Part shown: positions 1 through 13,213 of the stretch, one piece after another
How the letters are laid out: each line of letters opens with the position of its first letter
Position numbering within the stretch: the stretch's first letter is position 1
Notes under the pieces: model-generated
Told to the model about the DNA's origin: nothing
What the model saw: only the letters and a program-made list of their open reading frames with translations
Database searches by the model: none
Assembly: GCF_002869745.1 (NCBI RefSeq)
Contig: NZ_PNOS01000010.1
Location: 45,740 to 109,739, forward strand
DNA from: Oceaniglobus roseus
GTDB lineage: Bacteria; Pseudomonadota; Alphaproteobacteria; Rhodobacterales; Rhodobacteraceae
Direction: 5' to 3'
DNA length: 64,000 nt
Position numbers and translations under genes: made by a program

Positions 1-78
1 AACCTTCGGATCGGCCTTCCGGACCCTCGCGTGCGGGGCCGTAGCGGACGCGCCACGTTTCACGGCAACGTGACGGGA

Positions 79-101
79 CCGGCCGGGCCTTGCCGGGCCG
101 G
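79..101. terminator. GC-rich stem-loop at left edge
   Basis: Two 10-base arms (CCGGCCGGGC and GCCGGGCCGG) pair with one mismatch around a CTT loop. It lies before the first complete gene, so it may end a gene outside the window. There is no clear T-run, so the terminator role is inferred. The rest of bases 1-167 holds nothing I can support. Confidence 0.3.
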
Positions 102-167
102 CGCGGAGAGGCTGTCGCCCGCGCCGCTCTTGGCCTAGAACCGCTGCGACCGCTTCACGGACCCCCG

Positions 168-1532
168 ATGCCCGCCTCGCCCGCCCCTTCCGCCCTGCTG
201 CCCTGGACCCTCCGCCCGAGGCTCGCCTACGCGCTCTACCAGGGTCTCGCCCACCTGCTGCTGCTGCCGCTGCTGGGCTGGGCGGCGTGGAAGGCCCGGC
301 GCGAGCCGCTCTATACCGCGCACCTGCCGCAGCGCTTCGGCGCCTGTCCCGAGGCGGCGGCGGGATGCCTCTGGGTCTTTGCCGCATCGCTGGGCGAAAC
401 GCGGGCGGTCACGCCGCTGCTGCGCACCCTGCTGGCCCGGGGGCACCGGCTGCTGCTGACCCACAGCACGCCGGCCGGACTGGCCGAGGGGCAGCGCCAG
501 TTCGCTGCCGAAATCGCGGCGGGCCTCGTCGTGCAGGGATACGCCCCGCTCGACCTTTTCTGGGCCGTGCGCCGCCTGCTGCGCCGCGCCCGCCCCGCGG
601 CGCTGCTGGTGGTGGAAGCCGAGGTCTGGCCGGCCCAGATCGCCGAGAGCGTCCGTGCGGGCGTGCCGGTGGTCAAGGTCAACGCCAACCTCACCGAGCG
701 GTCGCTGGAGCGCGACCTCGCCAGCCCGCTCCGGCGGATCATCCTGTTCTTCTACAAGGGATTCTCGCTGGTCCTCACCAAGACCCCCGATCACGTCGCC
801 CGCTACGAGCGGGCCGGCGTCGATCCCGCGCGGCTGCTGCGGGTGGGCGAGCTGAAGTTCGACCTGCCGCCCCGGCGCGACCTGATCGCCCGCGCGGCCG
901 ATCTGCGCCCGCAACTGGCGGGGCGGCGCGGGGTCTGGGCCGTCGCCTCGTCCACCGAGGCGGAGGAGGAGGCGCTGTTCGGCGTGCTGCGCGCCCTCCA
1001 CGACCGGCTCGCCGATCCACCCCTCGTCGTCTGGGCGCCGCGCAGCCCGCAACGCTTCGATGCCGTCGCCGCGCGGCTCGCGCGGGAAGGATGGCGCAGC
1101 GCCCGCCGGTCGGTCCTGTTCGACGACGGCTTTCGCGGCGACGCGCCCGCGGGGCTCGACGTGCTGCTGGCCGACAGCCTGGGCGAGATGGACTTCACCT
1201 ATGCGCTGGCCGATGTCGTCTTCGTCGGCGCCACCCTGACCGACATGGGCGGCCACAACGCGACCGAGCCCCTGATGGTGGAGCGCCCGGTCGTCACCGG
1301 CCCCAGCACCTGGGCCATCCCCGCCCCCGCCGCCGAGGCGGTCGCGCGCGGGGCGATGCGGGAGTTTGCCGACGGCGCCGCGCTGGCCGACGGGCTGGTG
1401 GAGCTGTTCCGCGACCGCCACGCGCTTGCCGCCTTCGCCGCCCGCGCCCGCGGCCTGACCGAGCGGCACACCGGCGCGGCCCACCGCAGCGCGGCGGCGA
1501 TCGAGCTCCTGCTGGCGGGGCGTCATGGCTGA
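168..1532 (+). CDS. Kdo transferase (WaaA/KdtA)-family glycosyltransferase
   Basis: A 454-residue protein of the GT30 type, which uses CMP-activated 3-deoxy sugars. An N-terminal hydrophobic anchor (about residues 20-42) is followed by the Rossmann-like donor and acceptor halves. The family Glu sits in a GET motif at residues 76-78, and the hallmark GGHN..EP motif lies near residues 361-368. The start at 168 is chosen because the 26 codons upstream look non-coding. It overlaps pseG by 8 bases and so belongs to the nonulosonate operon. It may be the housekeeping Kdo transferase of lipid A, but its position beside the genes for another CMP-nonulosonate suggests a paralogue that transfers pseudaminic acid. 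That role is inferred. Confidence 0.8.
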   Translation: MPASPAPSALLPWTLRPRLAYALYQGLAHLLLLPLLGWAAWKARREPLYTAHLPQRFGACPEAAAGCLWVFAASLGETRAVTPLLRTLLARGHRLLLTHSTPAGLAEGQRQFAAEIAAGLVVQGYAPLDLFWAVRRLLRRARPAALLVVEAEVWPAQIAESVRAGVPVVKVNANLTERSLERDLASPLRRIILFFYKGFSLVLTKTPDHVARYERAGVDPARLLRVGELKFDLPPRRDLIARAADLRPQLAGRRGVWAVASSTEAEEEALFGVLRALHDRLADPPLVVWAPRSPQRFDAVAARLAREGWRSARRSVLFDDGFRGDAPAGLDVLLADSLGEMDFTYALADVVFVGATLTDMGGHNATEPLMVERPVVTGPSTWAIPAPAAEAVARGAMREFADGAALADGLVELFRDRHALAAFAARARGLTERHTGAAHRSAAAIELLLAGRHG

Positions 1533-2571
1533 GGCACGGGTCGCGCTCAGGGCCGAGGCCTCGGCCGCCATCGGCCTTGGCCATGTGCGGCGGATGCTGG
1601 ACCTTGCCACGGCGCTGACCGCCGCGGGGGCGGACGTGCGCCATGCCGGCGGCCCCGAGACCTGCGCCGTCCTGACGGGACTCGGGACCGATCCGGCGCG
1701 CGTCGTCCGCTGCGGCGCGGACCCGGGCTGGATCGAGGCCGAGGGGATCACCCACATCGTCGCCGACCTGCAATGGCCCGGCAACGCGGGTGCCGCGGCA
1801 GGGATCGCCGCGCTCTGCGAGAGCGGGCGTCCCGTCACGGTCATCGATTCGATGCCGCCGGACCAGTTCGACACCGCGCCCGGCGCGGTGTCGCCCCGCC
1901 TCGTCGTCACGCCCTACCTCGACGCCGCCACCCTGCGCGCGCCGCCCCGCGCGCGGGACTGGGCGACCGGCCCCGCCTTCGCGATCCTCGACGCCTCCTA
2001 CGCCGCCGCCCGCGAAGTGCTCGACCCCGGCCGCCCCCTGCCCCGCCGCGTGCTGGTCAGCTGCGGCGGCTCCGACCCCTCGGGGCTGAGCCTGCGGGTG
2101 GCCCGCGCGCTGGCGCCGACCGGCCTTTCCACCGACCTGATCGTCGGCCCGCTCTTCGCCGACCGCGAGGTGCGCGCGCTGGAGGCGCTGGCCGGGACCG
2201 CGCCGGGGCTCTGCCTGCATCCCCCGCAGCCGGGGCTGGCCGGCATGATCGCGCGGGCGGGTCTGGTGGTGGGCCGGGTCGGGCTGTTGCGCTATCAGGC
2301 GGCGGTGCTTGGGCGCACCGGCCTCTACCTGCACGAGGGGCCGGCCTTCCGCGCCTATCTCGAAGGCTTCGCGGCCGCGGGGCTGGCCGAGGTGTTCTTC
2401 GCCGAGGATCCGCAGGGCGAGGCGCGCTTCCTCGACCGTCTGGCCGGGCTTGCCGATCCGGCCCGGCTGTCCCATGTTCTGACCCTCAACCGCGCCGCGC
2501 TTGCCGCGGTGGACGGCGCGGGCGCCGCCCGCGTGGCGGCACGGATCCTGGCGCAGGGCAAGGAGCGATGA
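1525..2571 (+). CDS. pseG: UDP-2,4-diacetamido-2,4,6-trideoxy-beta-L-altropyranose hydrolase (PseG)
   Basis: PseG removes UDP from the bis-acetamido altrose intermediate of CMP-pseudaminic acid synthesis. The 348-residue length fits a stand-alone PseG. The N-terminal GLGHVRR motif is the nucleotide-sugar-binding loop of this MurG-like fold, and SCGGSDP in the middle matches the SFGGSDP signature of the family. No C-terminal acetyltransferase domain is present, so it is not a PseG-PseH fusion. It is translationally coupled upstream to the glycosyltransferase (8-base overlap) and is followed one base later by pseI. Confidence 0.85.
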   Translation: MAEARVALRAEASAAIGLGHVRRMLDLATALTAAGADVRHAGGPETCAVLTGLGTDPARVVRCGADPGWIEAEGITHIVADLQWPGNAGAAAGIAALCESGRPVTVIDSMPPDQFDTAPGAVSPRLVVTPYLDAATLRAPPRARDWATGPAFAILDASYAAAREVLDPGRPLPRRVLVSCGGSDPSGLSLRVARALAPTGLSTDLIVGPLFADREVRALEALAGTAPGLCLHPPQPGLAGMIARAGLVVGRVGLLRYQAAVLGRTGLYLHEGPAFRAYLEGFAAAGLAEVFFAEDPQGEARFLDRLAGLADPARLSHVLTLNRAALAAVDGAGAARVAARILAQGKER

Positions 2572-2572
2572 C

Positions 2573-3619
2573 ATGGAGAGCCTGACGCTGGAGGGCAAGA
2601 CCCTCGGCCCCGAGGCCAAGGCGCTGCTGATCGCCGAGATCAGCGCCAACCACGATCGCGACCTCGACCAGGCGCTGGCGCTGGTCGACATCGCCGCCGA
2701 CGCGGGCTGGGACTGCCTGAAGCTGCAGACCTACGACGCCGACAGCCTGACCGTGCCTTCGGACCACCCCTCGATGCGGATCGACAAGGTCTGGGGCAAG
2801 GACACGCTCTATGAGCTGTACCGGACCGCCGGGATGCCGATGGAGTTCCACGAGCCGCTCTTCGCCAGGGCGCGCGAGCGGGGGCTCCTGCCCTTCACCT
2901 CGATCTACGACCCCCGCGACCTCGACTTCATCGAGGGGCTGGGCTGCGCGCTCTACAAGATCGCGAGCTTCGAGATGACCTTCGACGACCTGCTTTCCGC
3001 CGTGGCGGGCACCGGCAAGCCCGTGATCCTGTCCACCGGCATGGCCAGCATGGACGAGGTCGCCCACGCGCTCGACGTGCTGGACCGGGCGAATTCCGGT
3101 CCCGTGGTGCTGCTGCACTGCTGCTCCAGCTATCCCGCCCCGCTCGACCAGATCAACCTGCGCGCCATGACGGCGATGGGCGAGGCCTTCGGGCGGATGA
3201 CGGGCTTTTCCGACCACACCATCGGGTCGCGCGGGCCGCTGGCGGCGGCGGCCATGGGGGCGGTTGCGATCGAGAAGCACTTTACCAACGATCCTTCGCG
3301 CAAGGGCCCGGACCACCGGTTTTCCGCGACGCCCGAGGTCATGGCCGAGATCGCCGAGGGCGTGGCCGAAATCCACGCCGCCCGCGGCACGGGGCTGAAG
3401 GGCACCACGGCGGCGGAGGAAGGCAACAAGGCCGTCGGCCGCCGCTCGGCCTTCGCCCTGCGCGACCTCGCGGCGGGCGAGGCGCTGTCGCCCGGGGACT
3501 ATCGCTTCGTGCGGCCCGCGGCGGGCATTGCGGCGAACCGGCCCGAGCTTCTGGTCGGCGCGCGCCTCGCCCGCGCGGTACCGAAGGGCCATCCGATCAC
3601 CGAGGCCGACCTCGCATGA
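2573..3619 (+). CDS. pseI: Pseudaminic acid synthase (PseI, NeuB family)
   Basis: PseI condenses 2,4-diacetamido-2,4,6-trideoxy-L-altrose with phosphoenolpyruvate to give pseudaminic acid in the cytoplasm. The 348-residue protein has the NeuB TIM barrel (IAEISANH near the start, KLQTYDADSLT, YKIASFE, STGMAS, LLHCCSSYP, GFSDHT, EKHF) and a C-terminal antifreeze-like SAF domain (RSAFALRDLAAGE to the end). The ATG at 2573 follows the pseG stop by one base. Its stop overlaps the next ATG in ATGA. The neighbouring pseG favours pseudaminic over sialic or legionaminic acid. Confidence 0.88.
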   Translation: MESLTLEGKTLGPEAKALLIAEISANHDRDLDQALALVDIAADAGWDCLKLQTYDADSLTVPSDHPSMRIDKVWGKDTLYELYRTAGMPMEFHEPLFARARERGLLPFTSIYDPRDLDFIEGLGCALYKIASFEMTFDDLLSAVAGTGKPVILSTGMASMDEVAHALDVLDRANSGPVVLLHCCSSYPAPLDQINLRAMTAMGEAFGRMTGFSDHTIGSRGPLAAAAMGAVAIEKHFTNDPSRKGPDHRFSATPEVMAEIAEGVAEIHAARGTGLKGTTAAEEGNKAVGRRSAFALRDLAAGEALSPGDYRFVRPAAGIAANRPELLVGARLARAVPKGHPITEADLA

Positions 3620-4350
3620 CGACGCTCGCCGTCATGCAGCCGACCTTCGCGCCATGGCTCGGCTATTTCGCCCTGATCGACCGGGCGGACCTGTTCCTTT
3701 TCCTCGACGACGTGCAGCTGTCGCGGCAGAGCTGGCAGACGCGCAATCGCCTGAAGGGCCCCGACGGGCCGGTGACGCTGAGCCTTGCCGTGGCGCGCAA
3801 GCCGTCGAAGCCGAAGATTTCCGAAGCGCGGCTGGCCGACACCGACTTCGCCGCCAAGCTGAAGGCGAAGGCCGAGACCCTGCTCGGCAAGGCCCCCCAT
3901 GCCGAGACCAGCCTGAAGATCCTCTCCGACAACCTCGACGCCGCCGAAGGCAGCCTGATGAAGCTGAATACCGGCATCATCGAGGGCATCTGCGCCGCCG
4001 TGGGTCTCGACGGCGCGCGGCGCAACGCCTCGGACATGGAGGCGCCGCCGGGGGAGAAGGCCGAACGGCTGGTCGCGCTCTGCCGCGCGGCAGAGGCCGA
4101 CACCTATCTCTCCCCCGTCGGCGCATACGACTACCTCGCCGGGGACACGAAGTTCGAGGATGCGGGCATCGACCTCAGGTTCCTGAACTACAGCTGCCCC
4201 GAGTATCCCCAGCCGCATCCGCCCTTCGTCTCGCACCTCTCCGCCCTCGACGCGCTGGCGCAGGTCGGCCCCGACGGCTTCCTGCCGCTCCTGCGCGAGG
4301 GCTACGGCGACGACCTGACCCTCACCGACATGGAAAGACCCGCGCCATGA
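3616..4350 (+). CDS. WbqC family protein
   Basis: A 244-residue member of the WbqC-like family, recognised from the start MQPTFAPWLGYF, the LFLDDVQ segment and the RNR..GP.G..TL.V block. Family members occur in surface-polysaccharide clusters, and I know of no well-established reaction for them. It overlaps pseI and the following methyltransferase by four bases each, so all are made together. Because the cluster lacks a recognisable PseH, this protein is one candidate for modifying or acylating the sugar. That is inference from context only. Confidence 0.75.
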   Translation: MTTLAVMQPTFAPWLGYFALIDRADLFLFLDDVQLSRQSWQTRNRLKGPDGPVTLSLAVARKPSKPKISEARLADTDFAAKLKAKAETLLGKAPHAETSLKILSDNLDAAEGSLMKLNTGIIEGICAAVGLDGARRNASDMEAPPGEKAERLVALCRAAEADTYLSPVGAYDYLAGDTKFEDAGIDLRFLNYSCPEYPQPHPPFVSHLSALDALAQVGPDGFLPLLREGYGDDLTLTDMERPAP

Positions 4351-4973
4351 CCACCGACCTCGTCGCCCACTACCGCGCGCTGCTGGCCCAGCACGGCCCC
4401 GGCGCGAAGGCGGTGCAATACGCCGACGCACCGACCCAGCAGGCACGCTTCGCGGTGCTGGCCGGGGTGGACGAGAAACTCGGGTCGGTGCTGGACGTGG
4501 GCTGCGGGCTGGCGCATCTGTGCTTCTACCTGCGCGACCGGGGCTGGGGCGGGCAGTACCACGGCGTCGACATCGTGCCCGATTTCGTCGACCTCGCCCG
4601 CGACGCGCTGGCCGACGATCCCTTGGCCGAGGTGAGCCTGGCGACGGAGACCCTGCCCAAGAGCTTCGACTATGCCCTGCTCTCGGGCGTGCTTAACAAC
4701 CGGATCGACGACAACTGGGGTTTCGCAACGGGGATGCTGCGGCGGATGTGGAACGCGGCGGACAAGGGCATCGCCTTCAACGCCATGACATCGCATGTGG
4801 ACTATGAAGACCCGGGCCTCTGGTACGTCGACCCCATGAAGATGTTCGACTTCTGCAAGCGCGAGCTTGGCGGCCACCCGGTGCTGCGGCACGACTACAC
4901 GATCCGGCCCGGCGGCTTCCCCTTCGAATTCGCGATGTACGTCTACAAGTCGCCGCGTTCGGTCAGCACCTGA
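4347..4973 (+). CDS. Class I SAM-dependent methyltransferase
   Basis: A 208-residue protein with the SAM-binding motif LDVGCGLAHLCFYL near residue 50 and an acidic VDIVPDF motif II. It starts in an ATGA overlap with the WbqC gene and ends the plus-strand arm of the cluster. The likely role is methylation of the nonulosonate or of its carrier glycan, which is inference. Its last 31 bases overlap the 3' end of pseF on the other strand, so the two arms converge tail to tail with no space for a terminator. Confidence 0.75.
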   Translation: MTTDLVAHYRALLAQHGPGAKAVQYADAPTQQARFAVLAGVDEKLGSVLDVGCGLAHLCFYLRDRGWGGQYHGVDIVPDFVDLARDALADDPLAEVSLATETLPKSFDYALLSGVLNNRIDDNWGFATGMLRRMWNAADKGIAFNAMTSHVDYEDPGLWYVDPMKMFDFCKRELGGHPVLRHDYTIRPGGFPFEFAMYVYKSPRSVST

Positions 4974-5628
4974 AACATCCGCTCGGCGCGGTCCCAGTCC
5001 TCTTCGGTGTCGATGTCCTGCACCCGCCAGCGCGGCAGCACCAGCGGCAGGGTGCCCGGCCCGAAGGGCGGCGCGTCGCTTCGCCAAGCGGCGGTGCGCG
5101 CCCAGTAGAACTGTCCCGCGTCGTGGTAGGCCGGTTCCAGGTCCTGCGAGCGGGTGGCGTACTGCGCCGCATCGAACATGGCGAGCCGCCCCTCGGGCGT
5201 GATCCGGACCGCCCTCTGGATCGGGAAGCCGTAGCCGGTGACGGGGATCACCCATTCGGCCCCCGCCAGCATCTCGCGCCCCCGCGCCAGGTCCTCGGCC
5301 TTCACGAAGGGCGCGGTGGCGTAGAGGCAGCAGAGCGCCTCCGGCAGCGCCCCCTCCCCCTCCAGCCAGTCGAGCGCGTGGCGCACCACGGCGATCGTCG
5401 TCGCATGGTCGTCGGACAGCGCTACGGGCCGCAGGAACGGCACCTCCGCCCCCTCGGTACGGGCGACTTCGGCGATGCCCTCGTCGTCGGTCGAGACCAG
5501 GATCCGCCCGAACCCCGCCGCCCGCGCCGCCTGGATCGGCCAGGCAATCATCGGACGGCCCGCGAAAGGCCGGACGTTCTTGCGCGGAATCCGCTTCGAG
5601 CCGCCCCGCGCCGGAATCAGGCAGACGC

Positions 5629-5632
<4 letters not shown>
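4943..5632 (-). CDS. pseF: Pseudaminic acid cytidylyltransferase (PseF)
   Basis: PseF activates pseudaminic acid with CTP to CMP-pseudaminic acid. The 229-residue protein opens with the nucleotidyltransferase motif LIPARGGSKRIPRKN and carries the STDDEGIAEVA, YATAPFV and DIDTEEDW segments of the NeuA/PseF family. It begins with GTG at 5632, four bases inside the end of pseC (GTGA). This start gives the N-terminus expected next to the IPARGGS motif. The TAG stop lies within the coding sequence of the converging methyltransferase. Confidence 0.88.
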
Positions 5633-10199
<4,567 letters not shown>

Positions 10200-10334
10200 G
10201 TGCAGCGAGGTAACAATCGCCCGACACCTGTCAAGGTCCGGACGGTCCGACTTTGTCTTTGCTTAATGAAGCGTTAGGTTGAACTCCGGTAGCATTCACC
10301 AACCCTTCGGGAAGAGGAGCGCCGGGTCACTTCC

Positions 10335-10805
10335 ATGAGCATGTCGGACCGCACGAAGATCGTTCTCGACGTCGACCCCGTGCGCAAGCGCGACGTGCGG
10401 ACGCAGTTCGGCGCGCTCTGCTGGCGGCGCCGCGGGGGCGAGGTGCAGGTGCTGCTCGTCACCACCCGCAGGACCCGCCGCTGGACGCCGCCGAAGTGCT
10501 GGCCGATGCCGGGCGAGACGCCCGCCCGCGCCGCCGCCCAGGAGGCGTTCGAGGAGGCGGGGGTCGAGGGCCAGTCGCCCGAGGTCTGCCTCGGAATCTA
10601 CACCTACACGAAGGAGATGCCGGACGACGACCTGCCCTGTGTCGTCGCCCTGTTCCCGCTCCGCGTCACCACCGTCCACAAGCGGTGGCCCGAGATGAAG
10701 GAGCGTCGGCGCCGCTGGGTCGGGCTGAAGAAGGCGGCGAAGCTCGTGACGGAGCCCGAGCTGGCGCGCATCCTGGCCGAGTTCGATCCCCGGCGCCTGA
10801 TTTGA
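10335..10805 (+). CDS. NUDIX family protein with altered Nudix box
   Basis: A 156-residue protein resembling diphosphoinositol-polyphosphate or Ap4A-type NUDIX hydrolases. The box reads C-x5-E-x7-QEAFEEAGV, so the first Gly of the consensus G-x5-E-x7-REUxEExGU is Cys (within PKCWP, usually PKGWP) and the Arg is Gln. The metal-binding EE pair is kept. Activity may therefore be reduced or changed. It is divergent from the deacetylase gene across a comparatively AT-rich 135-base gap that probably holds both promoters. Confidence 0.75.
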   Translation: MSMSDRTKIVLDVDPVRKRDVRTQFGALCWRRRGGEVQVLLVTTRRTRRWTPPKCWPMPGETPARAAAQEAFEEAGVEGQSPEVCLGIYTYTKEMPDDDLPCVVALFPLRVTTVHKRWPEMKERRRRWVGLKKAAKLVTEPELARILAEFDPRRLI

Positions 10806-10871
10806 CGCCGATGGATATTGCAGGCGCCGCCGGTCCGGCTAAATCAGGGAGGTAAACCGGGAAAAGGGCCG

Positions 10872-11315
10872 ATGATCCGCTTCACCCTGCGCTGCTCCAA
10901 CGATCACCGCTTCGACAGCTGGTTCAAGTCCGGCGACGCCTTCGAGGCGCTGAGCGCGCGCGGCCAGCTGACCTGTCCCGACTGCGGCGACAGCGAGGTG
11001 GCGAAATCCCTGATGGCCCCGCGGGTAAACACGGCCGCGACAGGGGACGGCGCGCCGCGCCTCCCCGCGCCCCGGCCGGCCGATCCCGAGGCCGAGGCGC
11101 GCCGCCGGGCACTGGCCGCGCTGCGCCGGAAAATCGAGGAATCTGCGGACTACGTCGGGGCCGACTTCGCCCGCGAGGCCCGTGCGATCCACGAGGGCGA
11201 GATCCCCGACCGCCCGATCTATGGCGAGGCGCGTCCCGCCGAGGCGCGGGCGCTGATTGAGGACGGTGTGCCGATCGCGCCGCTGCCCTTCATCCCCAAA
11301 CAAAAGACCAACTGA
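10872..11315 (+). CDS. DUF1178 family protein
   Basis: A 147-residue protein of unknown function, common in alphaproteobacteria. The N-terminus MIRFTLRCSNDHRFDSWF and the pair CPDCG near residue 36 form a zinc-ribbon-like head. The middle is rich in Ala and Glu, and the tail carries RPIYGEA, EARALIEDGVPIAPLPF, typical of the family. The ATG at 10872 gives the family N-terminus. It follows the NUDIX gene by 66 bases and precedes an SDR gene by 13 bases, suggesting one transcript. Confidence 0.75.
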   Translation: MIRFTLRCSNDHRFDSWFKSGDAFEALSARGQLTCPDCGDSEVAKSLMAPRVNTAATGDGAPRLPAPRPADPEAEARRRALAALRRKIEESADYVGADFAREARAIHEGEIPDRPIYGEARPAEARALIEDGVPIAPLPFIPKQKTN

Positions 11316-11328
11316 AAGGGCGAGAACC

Positions 11329-11970
11329 ATGAAAACCCTCATCACCGGCGCCAGCCGGGGCGTCGGCGCCGCGCTGCTCGACGCCTGCCGCAGCGCCGGG
11401 CACGACGTCCAGGGCACCGCGACCGCGACCGAGGGGCTGATTCCCCTCGACGTGACCGATCCCGAGGGCTTCGGAGCGCTGAAGGCGGCGGCGGGCGACC
11501 GTCTGGACCTGCTGGTCTGCAACGCGGGCGTCTATCTCGAGAAGGGCCAGCGGATCGAGGACGGCTATGCCGCCGATCTCTGGGCGAAGACCTTCGCCAC
11601 CAACGTCACGGGCGTGTTCCTGACGGTGCAGCACCTCCTGCCCGCCCTGAAGGCGGCGGAGGGGGCGAAGATCGCGATCATCTCCAGCCAGATGGGCAGT
11701 TCCGAACGCGCGGGCGGCAATTCGCTGATCTACCGCTCGTCCAAGGCGGCGGCGCTGAACCTCGGGCGCAACCTCGCCGTGGCGCTGAAGGACCAGGGGA
11801 TCGCCGTCGGCATCTACCACCCCGGCTGGGTCCGCACCGACATGGGTGGCAGCGGTGCCGACATCTCGCCCGAACAGTCCGCCGCAGGCCTTCTGCAGCG
11901 GTTCGAGGCGCTGTCGCTTTCCACCTCCGGCTGCTTCGAGATGTGGAACGGGGAGCCGATGCCGTTCTGA
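11329..11970 (+). CDS. Short-chain dehydrogenase/reductase
   Basis: A 213-residue SDR with a shortened N-terminal nucleotide motif TGASRGVG, the NAG motif (LVCNAGVY), catalytic Ser in IISSQMGS and YRSSK (Tyr and Lys). The substrate cannot be read from the sequence. It follows the DUF1178 gene by 13 bases with a weak ribosome site (GAAAGGG) and precedes an rRNA methyltransferase by 50 bases. Confidence 0.75.
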   Translation: MKTLITGASRGVGAALLDACRSAGHDVQGTATATEGLIPLDVTDPEGFGALKAAAGDRLDLLVCNAGVYLEKGQRIEDGYAADLWAKTFATNVTGVFLTVQHLLPALKAAEGAKIAIISSQMGSSERAGGNSLIYRSSKAAALNLGRNLAVALKDQGIAVGIYHPGWVRTDMGGSGADISPEQSAAGLLQRFEALSLSTSGCFEMWNGEPMPF

Positions 11971-12020
11971 GCGGCCGGATCCCCCTCGCCGCGCCCGGCA
12001 ATCGGCGCTAAGGAACGGCG

Positions 12021-13139
12021 ATGACCGACACCGCCTTCGAATTCTTCGTGACCGCGCCCCCGGGGCTGGAAGACGTCCTGCTGGCCGAGATGCAGGCGAA
12101 GGGCTTCGCGAGCGCCGTGGCGATCCCGGGTGGCGTCACGGTGCAGGGCGGCTGGCCCGAGGTCTGGCGCGCCAACCTCGAACTGCGCGGCGCGGGCCGG
12201 GTGCTGGCGCGCATCGGCGGCTTCCTCGCCTTCCACCTCGCCCAGCTCGACAAGCGGGCGCGGAAATTCCCCTGGGGCGAGGTGCTGCGCCCGGAGGTGC
12301 CGGTCCGGGTCGAGGTGACCTGCCGCGCCTCGAAGATCTACCACGCGGGCGCCGCGCAGCAGCGGATCGAGACGGCGCTGCGCGACGGCTTCGGCGCCAC
12401 GGTTGATCCGGCCGCGCCGGTGGTGCTGAAGATCCGCATCGACGACAACAACGTGCTGGTCAGCGTCGACACCTCGGGCGAGAGCCTGCACAAGCGCGGC
12501 CACAAGGAAGCCGTGGGCAAGGCCCCGATGCGCGAGACGCTGGCGGCGATGTTCCTGGCCCGGTGCGGCCATGCGGGCACCGAGCCGGTGCTGGACCCGA
12601 TGTGCGGCTCGGGCACCTTCGTGCTGGAGGCGGCCGAGATCGCGGCGGGTCTGGCACCGGGCCGCGACCGCCGCTTCGCCTTCGAGCAGCTGGCAACCTT
12701 CGATCCCGCAGCATGGTCCGCGATGAAGGACGGTGCCGCGGCCCGGGCCGTGATGCCCGCCCCGATGTTTTACGGCTCGGACCGCGATGCCGGTGCGGTG
12801 CGGATGAGCCGGGACAATGCCGCGCGCGCCGGGCTGGCCGACGCGACCCGGTTCGACTGCCTGCCCGCCGCCGACATCGTGCCGCCCGAGGGGCCGCCGG
12901 GCCTCGTCATCGTCAACCCGCCCTACGGCGGGCGGATCGGCAACCGCAAGCTTCTCCTCGCGCTGCACGGCCAGCTGGGCGAGGCGCTGCTGACACGGTT
13001 CAGGGGCTGGCGCGTGGGTCTCGTCACGTCCGAGCCGCCCCTGGCCAGGGCCCCCCGCCTGCCCTTCGGCAAGCCGGGCGCGCCGGTGCCCCACGGCGGG
13101 CTGAAGGTGCAGCTTTACCAGCCCCCGCCCCTGCGCTGA
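12021..13139 (+). CDS. THUMP-domain 23S rRNA (guanine-N2) methyltransferase, RlmL N-part-like
   Basis: A 372-residue protein with an N-terminal THUMP RNA-binding domain (about residues 1-160) and a class I methyltransferase domain. SAM-binding motif DPMCGSGTFVLEAA lies near residue 195, and the amino-methylating NPPYG motif near residue 295. It corresponds to the N-terminal half of E. coli RlmL and to the stand-alone YpsC/RlmL-like enzymes of alphaproteobacteria. It probably modifies 23S rRNA guanine, with the exact site inferred. Confidence 0.82.
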   Translation: MTDTAFEFFVTAPPGLEDVLLAEMQAKGFASAVAIPGGVTVQGGWPEVWRANLELRGAGRVLARIGGFLAFHLAQLDKRARKFPWGEVLRPEVPVRVEVTCRASKIYHAGAAQQRIETALRDGFGATVDPAAPVVLKIRIDDNNVLVSVDTSGESLHKRGHKEAVGKAPMRETLAAMFLARCGHAGTEPVLDPMCGSGTFVLEAAEIAAGLAPGRDRRFAFEQLATFDPAAWSAMKDGAAARAVMPAPMFYGSDRDAGAVRMSRDNAARAGLADATRFDCLPAADIVPPEGPPGLVIVNPPYGGRIGNRKLLLALHGQLGEALLTRFRGWRVGLVTSEPPLARAPRLPFGKPGAPVPHGGLKVQLYQPPPLR

Positions 13140-13213
13140 GTCCTGCCCTTGCGTGAGCGCGCCGCCAGCCGTAAAAGCCCGCGGACTGAAAGACGCGCGA
13201 AGGCCCGCCGACC

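Noticed and set aside
135..1910. Long minus-strand reading frame opposite the Kdo-transferase and pseG genes
   Set aside because: Low-complexity Arg/Gly/Pro/Gln-rich translation without family motifs, as expected of antisense frames in very GC-rich DNA.
1525..2571. PseG-PseH fusion
   Set aside because: At 348 residues the protein ends after the PseG domain with no GNAT acetyltransferase.
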